From Caenorhabditis elegans (taxonomy: Eukaryota; Nematoda; Chromadorea; Rhabditida; Rhabditidae), in contig NC_003282.8 in assembly GCF_000002985.6 (NCBI RefSeq), forward strand, positions 868,001-932,000: DNA of 64,000 nucleotides, read 5' to 3'. The notes under the pieces were generated by a model. The model saw only the letters and a program-made list of their open reading frames with translations. It ran no database searches and was not told the DNA's origin. This document shows positions 1 through 9,900 of this stretch, in pieces. The first letter of the stretch is position 1. Each line of letters starts with the position of its first letter. Made by a program: the position numbers and the translations under genes.

Positions 1-120
1 GCCTACCTAGCGCCTATGTAAACCTACAGTTCCTACCTAGCGCCTATAGCGGCCTACCTACCTAACTATAACAACAAAGCCTGCAAACCGACTGTGCCTG
101 CCTACCAACAGGTACCAGGC
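1..120. repeat. GCCTACCTAGCGCC / CAGGCAGG-rich repeat DNA
   Basis: Short GC-rich words (gcctacctagcgcctat, gcctgcctaccaacaggtaccaggcag) recur here, again at 580-650 and in a mak-2 intron at 19020-19250. No coding signal. It lies in the intron upstream of the first visible exon of the Kunitz/lustrin gene. Confidence 0.6.
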
Positions 121-143
121 AGGGCTGAGCAGCCGCCCAAAAA

Positions 144-291
144 AATCGGCGTTCGGCGATTGCCGATCGCCGATGGAAATTTTTTTTCGGCGATCGGCAA
201 TCGTCGATCGCCGAGACTTTTTTTTTCGGCGATCGGCGATCACAAATTGCCAAAAAAAAATCGGCGATCGCCGATTGCCGATTGCCGATCA
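144..291. repeat. ATCGGCGATCGCCGAT palindromic repeat cluster
   Basis: Tandem and inverted copies of about 7-8 bp words (cggcgat, cggcaat, gatcgcc) build overlapping perfect palindromes such as atcggcgatcgccgat. Poly-T or poly-A tracts separate the blocks. ORFs read through it are low-complexity artefacts. Confidence 0.8.
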
Positions 292-483
292 GTGTGCGTC
301 TAATTTTTTTCAATTTTAAAATCCTAATTTTAAGAGCTCTTTCAAATAATTTTTTATATAAACAGGAATATTAGGCAACGAAAAGCACTCCTTGATACCT
401 TAAAATTCGAAAAGTAGTGAAAAATAGTCCGAAAATATACCTTTTTCCTTCTTCAGAGGGGTCTATCTTGGACTATAAAATTT

Positions 484-578
484 CATCGGCGATCGCCGAG
501 TTCTATTTTTCTTATCGGCAATCGGCGATCGCCGATCGCCGAAAAATCACGAAAATCGCCGATCGCCGATTGCCGCTC
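484..578. repeat. Second ATCGGCGATCGCCGAT palindrome cluster
   Basis: Same word set as 144-291, again with cggcgatcgccga palindromes. About 190 bp of unique AT-rich sequence separates it from the first block. Confidence 0.8.
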
Positions 579-579
579 A

Positions 580-650
580 CCCCTGGTACCAGGCAGGCAC
601 AGACCTCTCAGTAGGCAGAAGGCATGCGTAGGCAGGCGAGACAACTCATA
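580..650. repeat. CAGGCAGG/GTAGGCAGGC repeat
   Basis: Contains ctggtaccaggcaggc, which mirrors the caggtaccaggcag word at about 108-122, then gtaggcag and gtaggcaggcg. It ends just before the splice acceptor at 661. Confidence 0.5.
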
Positions 651-661
651 CATTCTTTCAG

Positions 662-3600
662 ATACTACTTCAACATGGCCTTACAAACCTGCAGCTCCTA
701 CACCTCCAACGGCTGTGACACCTCCCTAAACTCCTTTAACTCAGTCTCAGAATGCGAGGACTTTTGTATGTCGGCAGGCTGTTCCCTCGGAGATACCGTA
801 TACAAGGATCCCAACACCAATAAGCCCTTCGTATGTAATACTGCTCTACAGAACAACTGCCCAATCAACTACGACTGCACCCTGAACGCCTTGACCCAGG
901 AGCACACTTGCTGTGGCTCAGACGGTCAGGGTGTTTGCCCGAGCGGCGAGAAGGCGTTCATGGATCCTCGGACCAATAGCCCCCGGCAATGTGCAATGGC
1001 GGCCGATGGAAAGTGCCCAGGAGGGTATCTGTGCAGATTCTCCCAGTCTAATCATAAGTACTACTGCTGTGGGAACATTCAGGGATCGATGTGCCCGTCG
1101 GGAAGATCCTTGTATCGATATGCGACTACACAGCTCCCGGTGCAATGTCATATTTCTCCATTACAGTCTTCTTGTCCAAATGGGTTCGCGTGTATGAGCG
1201 AGGTGGCTGGCGCCTTCCAGGGATACTGCTGCTCGCATAATCGTGAGTTTTTAAAAATCCTAACCACTTGGATTGTGTCCATGCACCAAGTCTGGCTCTA
1301 CTTTGATAGCTGATATCTCGGCGCATTTTTAAGATATCAAAAAGTGTTTAACTACACTGTTGTAGAAAAATGTATGATTTAAATTTTGTGTGTTGACAAT
1401 TTTTTGATGTCACCAAACCCAGCGGAGATATGCGCAGTCAAAGTTGAATGTCGTTAAACTTATCGACCATGTTTTGCTTTTTTAGTAACGAAGACCATAT
1501 CTCGGCTCATTTTTGAGATAACAAAAAATTAGCAACTAGGAAATTATAGAAGAAGTCATGACAAATATTTTTTTAGTCAAAAAGTTTCCTAACAATACCA
1601 GAAACAGCCAAGATATAGCCTAAAGGAGTCGATGCACCATGTCCCACCTCCTCCACTTTAACACCTTGTAAAATTGAATTCTAGAAAAAAACAACATGGT
1701 GCATCGACCTAATATCAAGAATTTCAAAATTCCAGCAATCAAGCCTAAACCTAAACCTAATCACTTTTGTCTAATTTAGAAGCTTAATATCTCGGCTCCT
1801 GTAAATCGAAATCGGCTGAAAATTCACAAGAAAACTTATTTCACTGCCGTCCTGCTGTCATTAAATTTTCGTGAGCTTAGACCGAAAACTGACAAAACGC
1901 CAAACTTTAAAATTTTAAAAAATAGTTGAGGGGCATTTTGAAAAACCTTAAGCTCCATAACTCGGCGAGTTTTGATGGAATCAATTTGAAACTTCAGACT
2001 TAAGCTTCTTGGTGGCCTATACGACTCTCTGTTAAATTTCGCTTTGATCGGCCAACGGGAACCCTTTGAAAAATGAAAAAAAAAAACGCTATAAACCCAA
2101 GCCTAAATAGCGTCAGTGGCGAGCTAACGCTCGCCACTGGCGCCAAGCCTAAGAATAAGCCAAAGCCTACCCAATTTCCAGCAATCTGCCCCGGTGAGGT
2201 AGCCTTCCACCAGGACGAGAAGACGCAGCTCCCGACAACTTGCACAAATGAGGGATTCTCCTTCTGTCCGACCGGTTACACCTGCCAACAACAACCAGAC
2301 ACCCTAAACTTCTACTGCTGTCAAGGAGAGGAAACACACGGGATAAACGACGGTTGTCCACCGGGACAATACGCCTACGTCCAAGAAGAGGGCGTGGTCA
2401 AATCGTGTGACCCATTTATGTCGGATGACACGTGTCCGGTGGAATTCACATGCCAATGGTCACTGAATAATCAGAAATATCAGTGCTGTGGGACCAGACC
2501 GACTCGGGCCGTCAAGCCTATGATCTACGATGATGGATGTCCGATTAAACAGTTTGCCCTGATTGATAAGAGGTCTAATCAGACGAGAGCTTGCACGGCT
2601 GGAGAGGCGAAATCTTGCCCGACAGGCTTTTTCTGCCAGTTTTCTGCCAAAAAAGGACAGTTCCAGTGCTGTGGGCAGAGTGGAGGTGGGTGAAATTTAA
2701 AATTTTCTCTAAAATTAGAATTTAGCTTGCTGAGAGCTTCAATTTAAGTATAATATTGGCTAGGTTTGCCCAAATTGGGGTCCCGCCATGAAAACTACAG
2801 TAACCCGGAGATTTTCGTGGCGTGACCCATCTTGGAGCAAAACTAGTCATCATTATACTCAAATTTAAGCTCTTACTGAGCTGGAACCAAATATGATAGT
2901 ATAAAATTACCAAAATCTAAAAAATTTGAAAAAATGTGGAAAATAAAAATTTTTAAGACAATGTGAAAAGAAAGTCGAATTTTTTTTTCGATTTTTTCAG
3001 ATTTTTCAAAAATACAATTTTTTTGCAAGTTTACATTGTCAGATTTGTTTTCAGCTTATAAACAGCTTCAATTTAAGTATAATCATGACCTATTTTTCTC
3101 TAAAGTGAACAATATCTGGGTCCCGCCACGAAAACCCCGGAGTTACAGTAGATTTCGTGGCGGGACCCAAGTTTTTTTAAACGAAAGTCATGATTATTCT
3201 TAAATTGAAGTTTCTGCTGAAATAAAATCAAACTCCAAAAAGAAAAGTAATTAGGGTTTTTGAAAAAAAAAATCCCAAAATAGTTTTTTTTTTGAAATTA
3301 TAAATTTTGAATTTTTTTAGATTTCTTGAATCAGAATCTTTCAAAATTGAGCGCAGCTCTCTGAAAGCTTTGGTTTAAGTATAACCATGACCTACTTTTG
3401 AAGAATTATAGGTCCCGCCACGAAACCCCGTGGGTTACTGTCGTTTTCGTGGTGATACTCAAAGTTTCTCAAGTTCGAGCAAAATATGTCATGATTATAC
3501 CTAAATCAAAGCTCTCGGTGAGCTGAATTTCATTTTCAAGGCCAAAAATCCAATTTCTTGCAGGTTGCCCGACAGGCCGAGCCGCCTTTATCGCAATCGA

Positions 3601-6529
3601 CGGAAACTCTCAGGAATGCCTACCGGGACCAGACATGTGTTCCGACGGATACGAATGTGTGAAGAGCACAACTCACAAGAGCAAAAATATTTGTTGTAGT
3701 AAAGAAGAAGGAGGTAAACTGGAAAATTAAAAACAAATTTCGGAAAAAAAAAATTTTTTTTTGAAAATTTTTTTTTTTTGAAAGTTTTTTTAAAAAAAGT
3801 TTTTAAAGCACCTCAACTTCAATTTTTCAGGCTGTGGGGATAACGAGGCAATGGTTGACGGCGGTTGTGTGGTACGAGTGAAAGTTGGCGGAGGCTGTCA
3901 TACCAATGAGGAATGTGTAGAAGGGGCGGATTGTGTTCAGAATTCCTGCAAGTAAGGATTTGAGTTACATATTTATGTGTTTCGCAAACAGAAATTTTGA
4001 ATTCTTAGCATCGAGAGCTTCACAATAAATATAATCATGACTAGGTTTGCTCCAAGATGGGTCTCGCCACGAAAACTTTGGGTTACTGTAGTTATCGTGG
4101 CGGGACCCAAACCGAAGGGAAGTATGTCATGATTATACTTATACATATAGAAGCTCTTGGCAAACGGAATTCAAATTTGTTTAACAATTTTCAAAAAAGT
4201 TTAAATTTTTTGAATTTCAGAAAAACATTTTCAAAAAAGTTATTTTTTCAATTTTTCTAAATTTTGTGACGTTTGGTTAATTTATTCTATTATACTTGGT
4301 TTCAGCTCACTGAGAGTTTCAAAATAAGTATAATAATGGCTAGGTTTGCTCCAAGATGGGTCTCGCCACGAAAACCTTGGGCTACTGTAGTTGTCGTGTC
4401 GAGACCCATTTTGGAGCAAACCTAGTCTTGATTATACTCATTCCAAAGCTCTCTATGAGCTAAATTCAATTAAACTACTCAAAACTCTTCCAGGTGCACC
4501 GGAAACAAAACCGAGCTCAAGGGAGAGTGCGTGGACGGCGACTGCTCCGACGACCAAATCCGGCTCGACGGAAAGTGCGAGAACCGCGCAAAAATGGGCG
4601 AATCATGCAAATCATCTCTCCAATGTATTTCAAATTCCCGCTGTATTTCCGGAATCTGTGGGTGTGCGAAAGGAGAGCTCCCCGACGGAAATTCCTGTAA
4701 AAAAGAGGTGAAAAAACCGCCGAAAAAGGACGAAATTTGCGTGATAATGTCAGAAGAGCCACATTTTGTGGAGGAGAAGCTTGTCTCGTGTGTTCTAACA
4801 AATGATGATTGTCCAGTAGGCTTAAAGTGTCAATTTAGTGAAGTTGCCAGCCAAAATGTGTGCTGTGGTCCTAAAAATTCGCCGAAAAACGCTACGGAAA
4901 AGCCCACAGAGCCCCCAACAACTCAAGCTTCAACTACAGTTGGAGCCATAATTGTGACAAAGAAGTCCAAGCCGATAAAAGTTCCGGCCCAGCATTGCCC
5001 GGCTCAAATGAGCCCGTACTTGGTGAACGGGAGAGCCAAATCGTGTGCCACCACCAGTTGTCCTTATGGGTACCAATGCAAGTTTTCTAATACGGCGAAG
5101 GACTACTTTTGTTGCTCCAAACAAACGAAAAAGAGCAATTCGAATAGGATACGAGGTGAGGAGCGAAATAAATATTTAGTGAAAAAAAAATATTTTTGTG
5201 GTTTTTTTTTTCAAAAATCCACTCAATATTCCGTTTCAACACTTTATTCCCATCAATCACATCTTACAAAAAAATTTTACCACCACCGGGAATCGAACCC
5301 CGGCCGATTACCTACAAAGCGCGCCTCTACCCACCTGAGCCACTGCAACCCCCTTTTCCAAAAATTTCGGATTTACGCGGAAATTGTTGATTTTTGGGTC
5401 AAATCGGAGTGAAATTTCACGGAGAGTTCAGAAATTAAGCTTATATTTCCAGAAAATTGAAATTTTTTGAATAAAAAAAATTCGAAAATTGAAGAAAAAA
5501 ATTTTTTTTTCAATTTCTTAAAATAAAATCATCATTATCCTTTTTTCAACACTCTATTCCCATCAATCACACCTTACAAAATTTTTTTACCACCACCGGG
5601 AATCGAACCTCGGTCGATTTCCTACAGGGGGCGCCTCTATCCATCTGAGCCACTGCTACCCACTTTCCCTGAATTTTCTGATTTTTCGATGAAATGACCG
5701 ATTTTTGGGCCATGGCCGGCCAAATCGGGGGAAAATTTTACGGAGAATTCGAAAATATGTATGAGCCATACTTACAATGGAAAAATAGAAAAAATAGAAA
5801 CAAATTTTTTTTTCGATATTTCATTTTCCAAATTGAAGTGAAATTAACATTTTCAGGAGGAGGTTGTGAACGTGGAAACGCCCTTCTCTATCCATCAACT
5901 CAAGAAGCCGTCCAATGCGACCCGCTGGCCCGGGGGTGCCCGCAGGGGTACCTTTGCCTGCCTCACGTTTTCACCAAAAAATATCAGTGCTGTTCGGTAT
6001 CAGCAAGTCGCGATAATAACACAGATGAAGCTGAAATCACTTGCCCCAGTTATATGGTAAAGTTGATTGCGAAAGTGGATGGAAAGTCACAGGTTAAATG
6101 TGGTGGGTTGTTGATTTTTTACGGAAAATTTCATCGAATTCTTATTTTTAGAAGTTGGTATTCTGAAATTTGAATTCTGCTCGCTGAGAGCTTCCAAATA
6201 AGTATAATCATGACCCACTTTGCTCGAATTCGAGAAATTTTGGGTCCCGCCACGAAATTCTCTGGGTTACTGTAGTTTTCGTGGCGAGACCCAAAATAGC
6301 CCGAATTTGAGATAAACATGTCATGATTATACTTATTTCAAAGCTCTCGGAAAGCTGAATCCGAAAATGATATTGAAAATTTACAAAACAATGTGAAAAG
6401 TAGAATATTTGGGTCTCGAATGGAACATTTCAATTTTTTTCTAATTTTCCCCACTAAAAACTCAAATTTTCAGTAAAATCCTGTCCATCCGGACAAAAAG
6501 CTGTGAATGGTCTCTGCACTGTTGAATAA
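662..6529 (+). CDS. Kunitz / lustrin-type cysteine-rich secreted protein (3' part, 7 exons)
   Basis: The gene enters from the left, so its start is outside the window. Exons: 662-1242, 2182-2685, 3564-3713, 3831-3951, 4494-5155, 5857-6102, 6474-6529 (TAA). Phases stay continuous over 2320 nt, about 773 codons. The first exon opens with the C-terminal half of a Kunitz domain (YYFNMALQTC...NGC...ECEDFC). About ten lustrin-type repeats follow, each made of spaced cysteines ending in a CC pair (HTCCG, YYCCG, GYCCS, FYCCQ, YQCCG, FQCCG, NICCS, NVCCG, YFCCS, YQCCS). Exons 4-5 encode a different short-spaced EB-module-like block (GECVDGDCSDDQ...CISGICGC). No membrane segment is visible in this part. 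By family knowledge such proteins are extracellular protease-inhibitor or matrix-like proteins; the exact role is unknown. Most introns are phase 1, which suits exon shuffling. Confidence 0.85.
1310..1960. repeat. Intronic 'atctcggc...gatatcaaaaagt' dispersed repeat
   Basis: Degenerate repeated modules, gatatctcggcgcatttt...gatatcaaaaagtg near 1311-1345 and atctcggctcatttttgag near 1499-1530, with further atctcggc words near 1790 and 1960. A related ttgatatc / aaaaagttgt module recurs in the last mak-2 intron. No exon is apparent between 1243 and 2181. Confidence 0.5.
1628..1708. repeat. 15-bp perfect inverted repeat
   Basis: gtcgatgcaccatgt (1628-1642) is the exact reverse complement of 1694-1708. 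The arms are separated by 51 bp. Confidence 0.75.
2114..2139. repeat. Perfect 11-bp-stem hairpin
   Basis: The stem cagtggcgagc is followed by the loop taac and then the exact complement gctcgccactg. It sits about 40 bp upstream of the splice acceptor at 2181, flanked by degenerate aagccta words. Confidence 0.8.
2722..2885. repeat. Palindromic MITE-like element P1
   Basis: Left arm gagagcttcaatttaagtataat; right arm attatactcaaatttaagctc; centre gtcccgccatgaaaac...ttcgtggcgtgaccc. Intron 2 of the lustrin gene. Confidence 0.8.
3053..3222. repeat. Palindromic MITE-like element P2
   Basis: The arms carry tataatcatgacctatttt and its complement near 3188-3205. The central gggtcccgccacgaaaa hairpin is well preserved, while the outer ends are diverged. 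Confidence 0.8.
3354..3527. repeat. Palindromic MITE-like element P3
   Basis: Third copy in the same intron. Left half of the centre is ggtcccgccacgaaaccccg; right end reads aaagctctcggtgagctgaat, a well-preserved terminus. Confidence 0.8.
3564..3713 (+). other. Exon 3 of the Kunitz/lustrin gene, too short for simple ORF calls
   Basis: Bounded by ttcttgcag and GAG|gtaaac. Encodes GCPTGRAAF...ICCSKEEGG in phase with exons 2 and 4. Listed because no long ORF marks it. Confidence 0.8.
3831..3951 (+). other. Exon 4 of the Kunitz/lustrin gene
   Basis: Bounded by atttttcag and AA|gtaagg. Encodes a cysteine-rich segment (GCGDNEAMVDGGC...ECVEGADC) that begins the EB-like module completed in exon 5. 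Confidence 0.8.
4008..4168. repeat. Palindromic MITE-like element P4
   Basis: Centre ggtctcgccacgaaaac...atcgtggcgggaccc; arms end in atagaagctcttgg. Lies in intron 4. Confidence 0.75.
4304..4466. repeat. Palindromic MITE-like element P5
   Basis: Second copy in intron 4, with ctccaagatgggtctcgccacg shared almost word for word with P4, so the two are probably close relatives. Confidence 0.75.
5222..5410 (-). repeat. tRNA-derived SINE-like element, copy 1
   Basis: On the minus strand, 5281-5353 reads as a tRNA-like module: an A-box-like tggctcaggtgg, then a B box ggttcgattcc inside a perfect 5-bp T-stem (ccggg/cccgg). The anticodon stem is not convincing, so this is not a functional tRNA. The flank 5222-5280 (tttcaacactttattcccatc on +) is shared with the second copy, giving a dispersed element rather than a lone tRNA relic. 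Lies in intron 5 of the lustrin gene. Confidence 0.65.
5535..5735 (-). repeat. tRNA-derived SINE-like element, copy 2
   Basis: Minus strand 5591-5661: A box tggctcagatgg and B box ggttcgattcc intact. One T-stem pair is lost (ccgag/cccgg). Both the tRNA part and flanking tails on each side align with copy 1. Confidence 0.65.
6176..6360. repeat. Palindromic MITE-like element P6
   Basis: Near-complete: ctgctcgctgagagcttc at the left, aaagctctcggaaagctgaat at the right, core gggtcccgccacgaaattc. Lies in intron 6. Confidence 0.85.
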
Positions 6530-6699
6530 TATCGATTTTGTGAATGTTCTCTCTAGCCTATCATCGTCCTTCTATCTTGCTCTCTGGGGATGTCTTTCAA
6601 CGATTCATTAATTTTTTGTTTTTTCTTCTTGTTTTAAATTGAGATTTCGTGTGAAATTCGTTTGGTAGATCAAAATTGATCAGTTTTGTGTGTTTTTCG

Positions 6700-6705
6700 A
6701 ATAAA
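6700..6705 (+). promoter_or_regulatory. AATAAA poly(A) signal of the lustrin gene
   Basis: First AATAAA after the TAA at 6527-6529. The interval 6530-6981 otherwise holds the 3' UTR and the 5' region of the helicase gene, including an acceptor-like tgtatttcag near 6781. Confidence 0.5.
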
Positions 6706-6981
6706 TTTTTGGATTTTTGCGTTATTCGCTGTACGAATTTATGATTTTCCTTGTTTGTCGATGAAATTTTATTGTATTTCAGTCCCGAATCCTGCAAAAA
6801 TTCACAGAAAACCCGAAGAATGGTGAATTTCTGTTTAACAAAAAACTAATTTTAAACTCCCGCCGTCGAAATTTTGTCAATGGGGCGCTCTTGCATTTCC
6901 AATCAACAAATATTAAACTGTGCAATATTTCTGTCATTTTCAAGCGATTTTCTTCATTTTTTCGCTGAAATTCACTGAAAA

Positions 6982-9900
6982 ATGACAGCTTTCGAAGAAT
7001 TTGGAATTATTCCGGAGCTTTCCGATGCTTTAAGCTCATTAAATTGGACGTAAGTGGTGAAAAATCTGAGAAAATCAAAAAAAAAAAAATTTAATTATTA
7101 AAAACAATTATTTTCTTTTTTTTCCAGTCTCCCAACCGCCGTACAATCCGAGGCAATTCCAGCGATCCTTGGAGGAGCCGATGCACTAATTGTAAAGCGA
7201 AAAATCTTTGAAAATCCTAAAATTTCGTTAATTTCCAGGCAGCCGAGACGGGTTCAGGCAAAACCGGCGCCTTCTCCCTTCCAATCGCTCAAATTGTGTG
7301 GGAACGTCGAAAATCGGCTGAAAAATCGCAAAACTCGGGTCAAAAACCGGAAAATTCGCGAGAATTTCAATTAAATCGCGAAGATCGTGACGTCAGCCTA
7401 CAAATCGATAAAACGGGGCTCAATTGCGAGAGCCGCGTGGCAAAAGAGTGGCACGGAGCCCGTGCAACGGCCGGATTATATGGAAATGGAAAATATTATT
7501 ATGAAGTTACAGTTACCCGAGATGGACTGTGCAGAGTTGGCTGGGCAACGCTGTCGGGAAGCCTGAAAATTGGTAAAAATTCGAGAAAAATAGAAGAGAA
7601 TTCGATAAAAATCAGGAAGAAACATAAAAAATTGATAATTCTATCGAAAAATTGTTAAAAAAACCGCGAAATTTCGCTCATAACCAGCTTAAACTCCAGA
7701 AAAAGTCAGAAAAGTTCGAGAAAATCCTGAAAAACTCCCCAAAAATATCGGAAAACGTGTGAATTTCACAGAAATTAGGGAAACAATCTTGCAAAAACCG
7801 GTAAAAAATTCAAAAACATACGAGAAAACCGAATCAATGGGCTAACATTAGCAGAAAATCCGAAAGTTACTCGAAAACTGGCGAAAAAACGTTGAAAAAA
7901 CGTGATTTTCCGATTTTTCGAAAAATTTCGTTTCGAGACCCAAAACTTCACAATTAAAATTTTTCTATCTAATTTCCTCCGCTGAGAGCTTCAAAATAAG
8001 TATAATCATGACCTACTTTGCTCAAAGTTAAAAAAAATCGGGTACCGCCACGAGAACTACAGTAACCCCGTGGATTTTCGTGGCGGGACCCAAAATTTCT
8101 TAAAATTGACGGAACCTAGTCATGATTATACTTATTTTAAAGCTCTCGGAGAGGCGAATTCGATGTGATATTTAATAATGTATATGTTTAAAAAATTCGA
8201 AAAATTTTTGGGTCTCGAAGCGAATTTCATAAATATTAGAAATTTTCGACAATTTTTTTAAATTTTTTTTCGTTCAAGTTAAAATTGGGCATCAAGAGCT
8301 TTAAATTTAGTATAACAATGCCAATTTCCACATTTTCTGAACAAGTTTGGGCCCCACCACGAAAACTACAGTATCCTTGGGAATTTCGTGGCGGGACCCA
8401 GAAATTTTCAACTTTGAACAAAATATGTCATGATTATACTTATTTTGAAGCCCCCGCCAAGCTGAAAACGGATATAACTATTACAAATTTGAATAAATAA
8501 TTTAAAAAAAAATTCCAAAAAACAATTTTTTTTTGGAATTAAATGTTTTTCCAAAAAAATTGTTTTGTAGTTTAGTTAAACAAAGCTCATGAAGAGCTTC
8601 AAAATAAGTATAATAATGACCTACTTTTCTCAAATTAAAAAAAAAAACTGGGTCCCACCACGAAAGCTACAGTAACCCATAGGGTTTTCGTGGCGAGACT
8701 CAGAAATTTTCAACTTTGAGCAAAATATGGCATGATTATACTTATTTTGAAGCTCTCAGTGAACCCAATACGAATAAAAATATGAAAATTGAAATAAATA
8801 TTTTTTCAGAAAAAAATTTCCAAAGAAATTTTTTTTTTAGAATTAAAATTTTTTTTTTCCAAAAACCTCAAACTTTTCCAGGCACCGATTTCGAAAGTTT
8901 CGGCTATGGCGGCACTGGCAAAAAGTCATTCGGCAAGAAATTCGACGACTACGGTACCTCTTTCACCACAAACGACGTGCTCGGCTGTTTTTTGGACCTG
9001 GACGAGCTGAAAATCTGGTGGTCCAAAAACGGAGTTCAGTTCCCGGTGGCCTATCAAATCGATAAGAAGTTCAAAACCGCCGCCACGTGTCTTTACCCGG
9101 CGATTTTATGCCAAAATTCTGGTCTCGGCGTGAATTTCGGTGGCTCGGCGGCCTTCAAATACCCACCTGGAACACAATACGTGGCAGTAGCTCAGGCGGA
9201 AGACGGAAATTTGAAATGGTGGAGTGCCGCCGAGCAATTATCGATTGATTCGAGCACTCCGTTATGTGTGATTTTGGAGCCAACTCGTGAACTCGTACAG
9301 CAAACTTTCCAGAATATTCAAACGTTTGCTTCTGTATTGGATTCTCCTAAGATTAGGTGTGAATTGAGTGAAAATTTAAGAAATTTTGGCCAAAAAAAGA
9401 CAAAATTGGGAAAATTCCCTTTAAGACCCCAAATTTTGCACAATTTCAGTTCTACGGTGTTTTCCTCATTTTCATTGAAGTTATATCGCCGAGAGCTTCA
9501 AAATGCATATAATCATGACGTGGTTCCGTTAATTTCGAAAATGTTTGGGTCCCACCACGAAAACTACAGTAACCCGGAAGATTTCGTTGTGGGACCCAAA
9601 TTTTTCAAAAATCGGCGGAACCTAGGCATGAGTATACTTATTTTAGAGCTCCCGACAAGGCGAATTCAATAAAAGTAATGAATAATAAAAATAATGAAAA
9701 ATAAACGAAATTTTGGATCTCGCAGCGAAATTGTACTTTTTTTTCCAGAAAAACGTTTGAAATTTCTAATTTTTTCGAAATTCAGCTTTTTCTGAAATGT
9801 TTGCAGCTTTATGCACATTAGAGAAACTACGGGACTATACAATTTTCAAAATAATTTTTTTTTTAATTAGAACTTTTCGCTCTGAGAAAATTTTTCCATA

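Noticed and set aside
5281-5353. Functional tRNA gene on the minus strand
   Set aside because: T-arm and A/B boxes are good, but the anticodon stem does not pair and a second copy with flanks shows a dispersed element.
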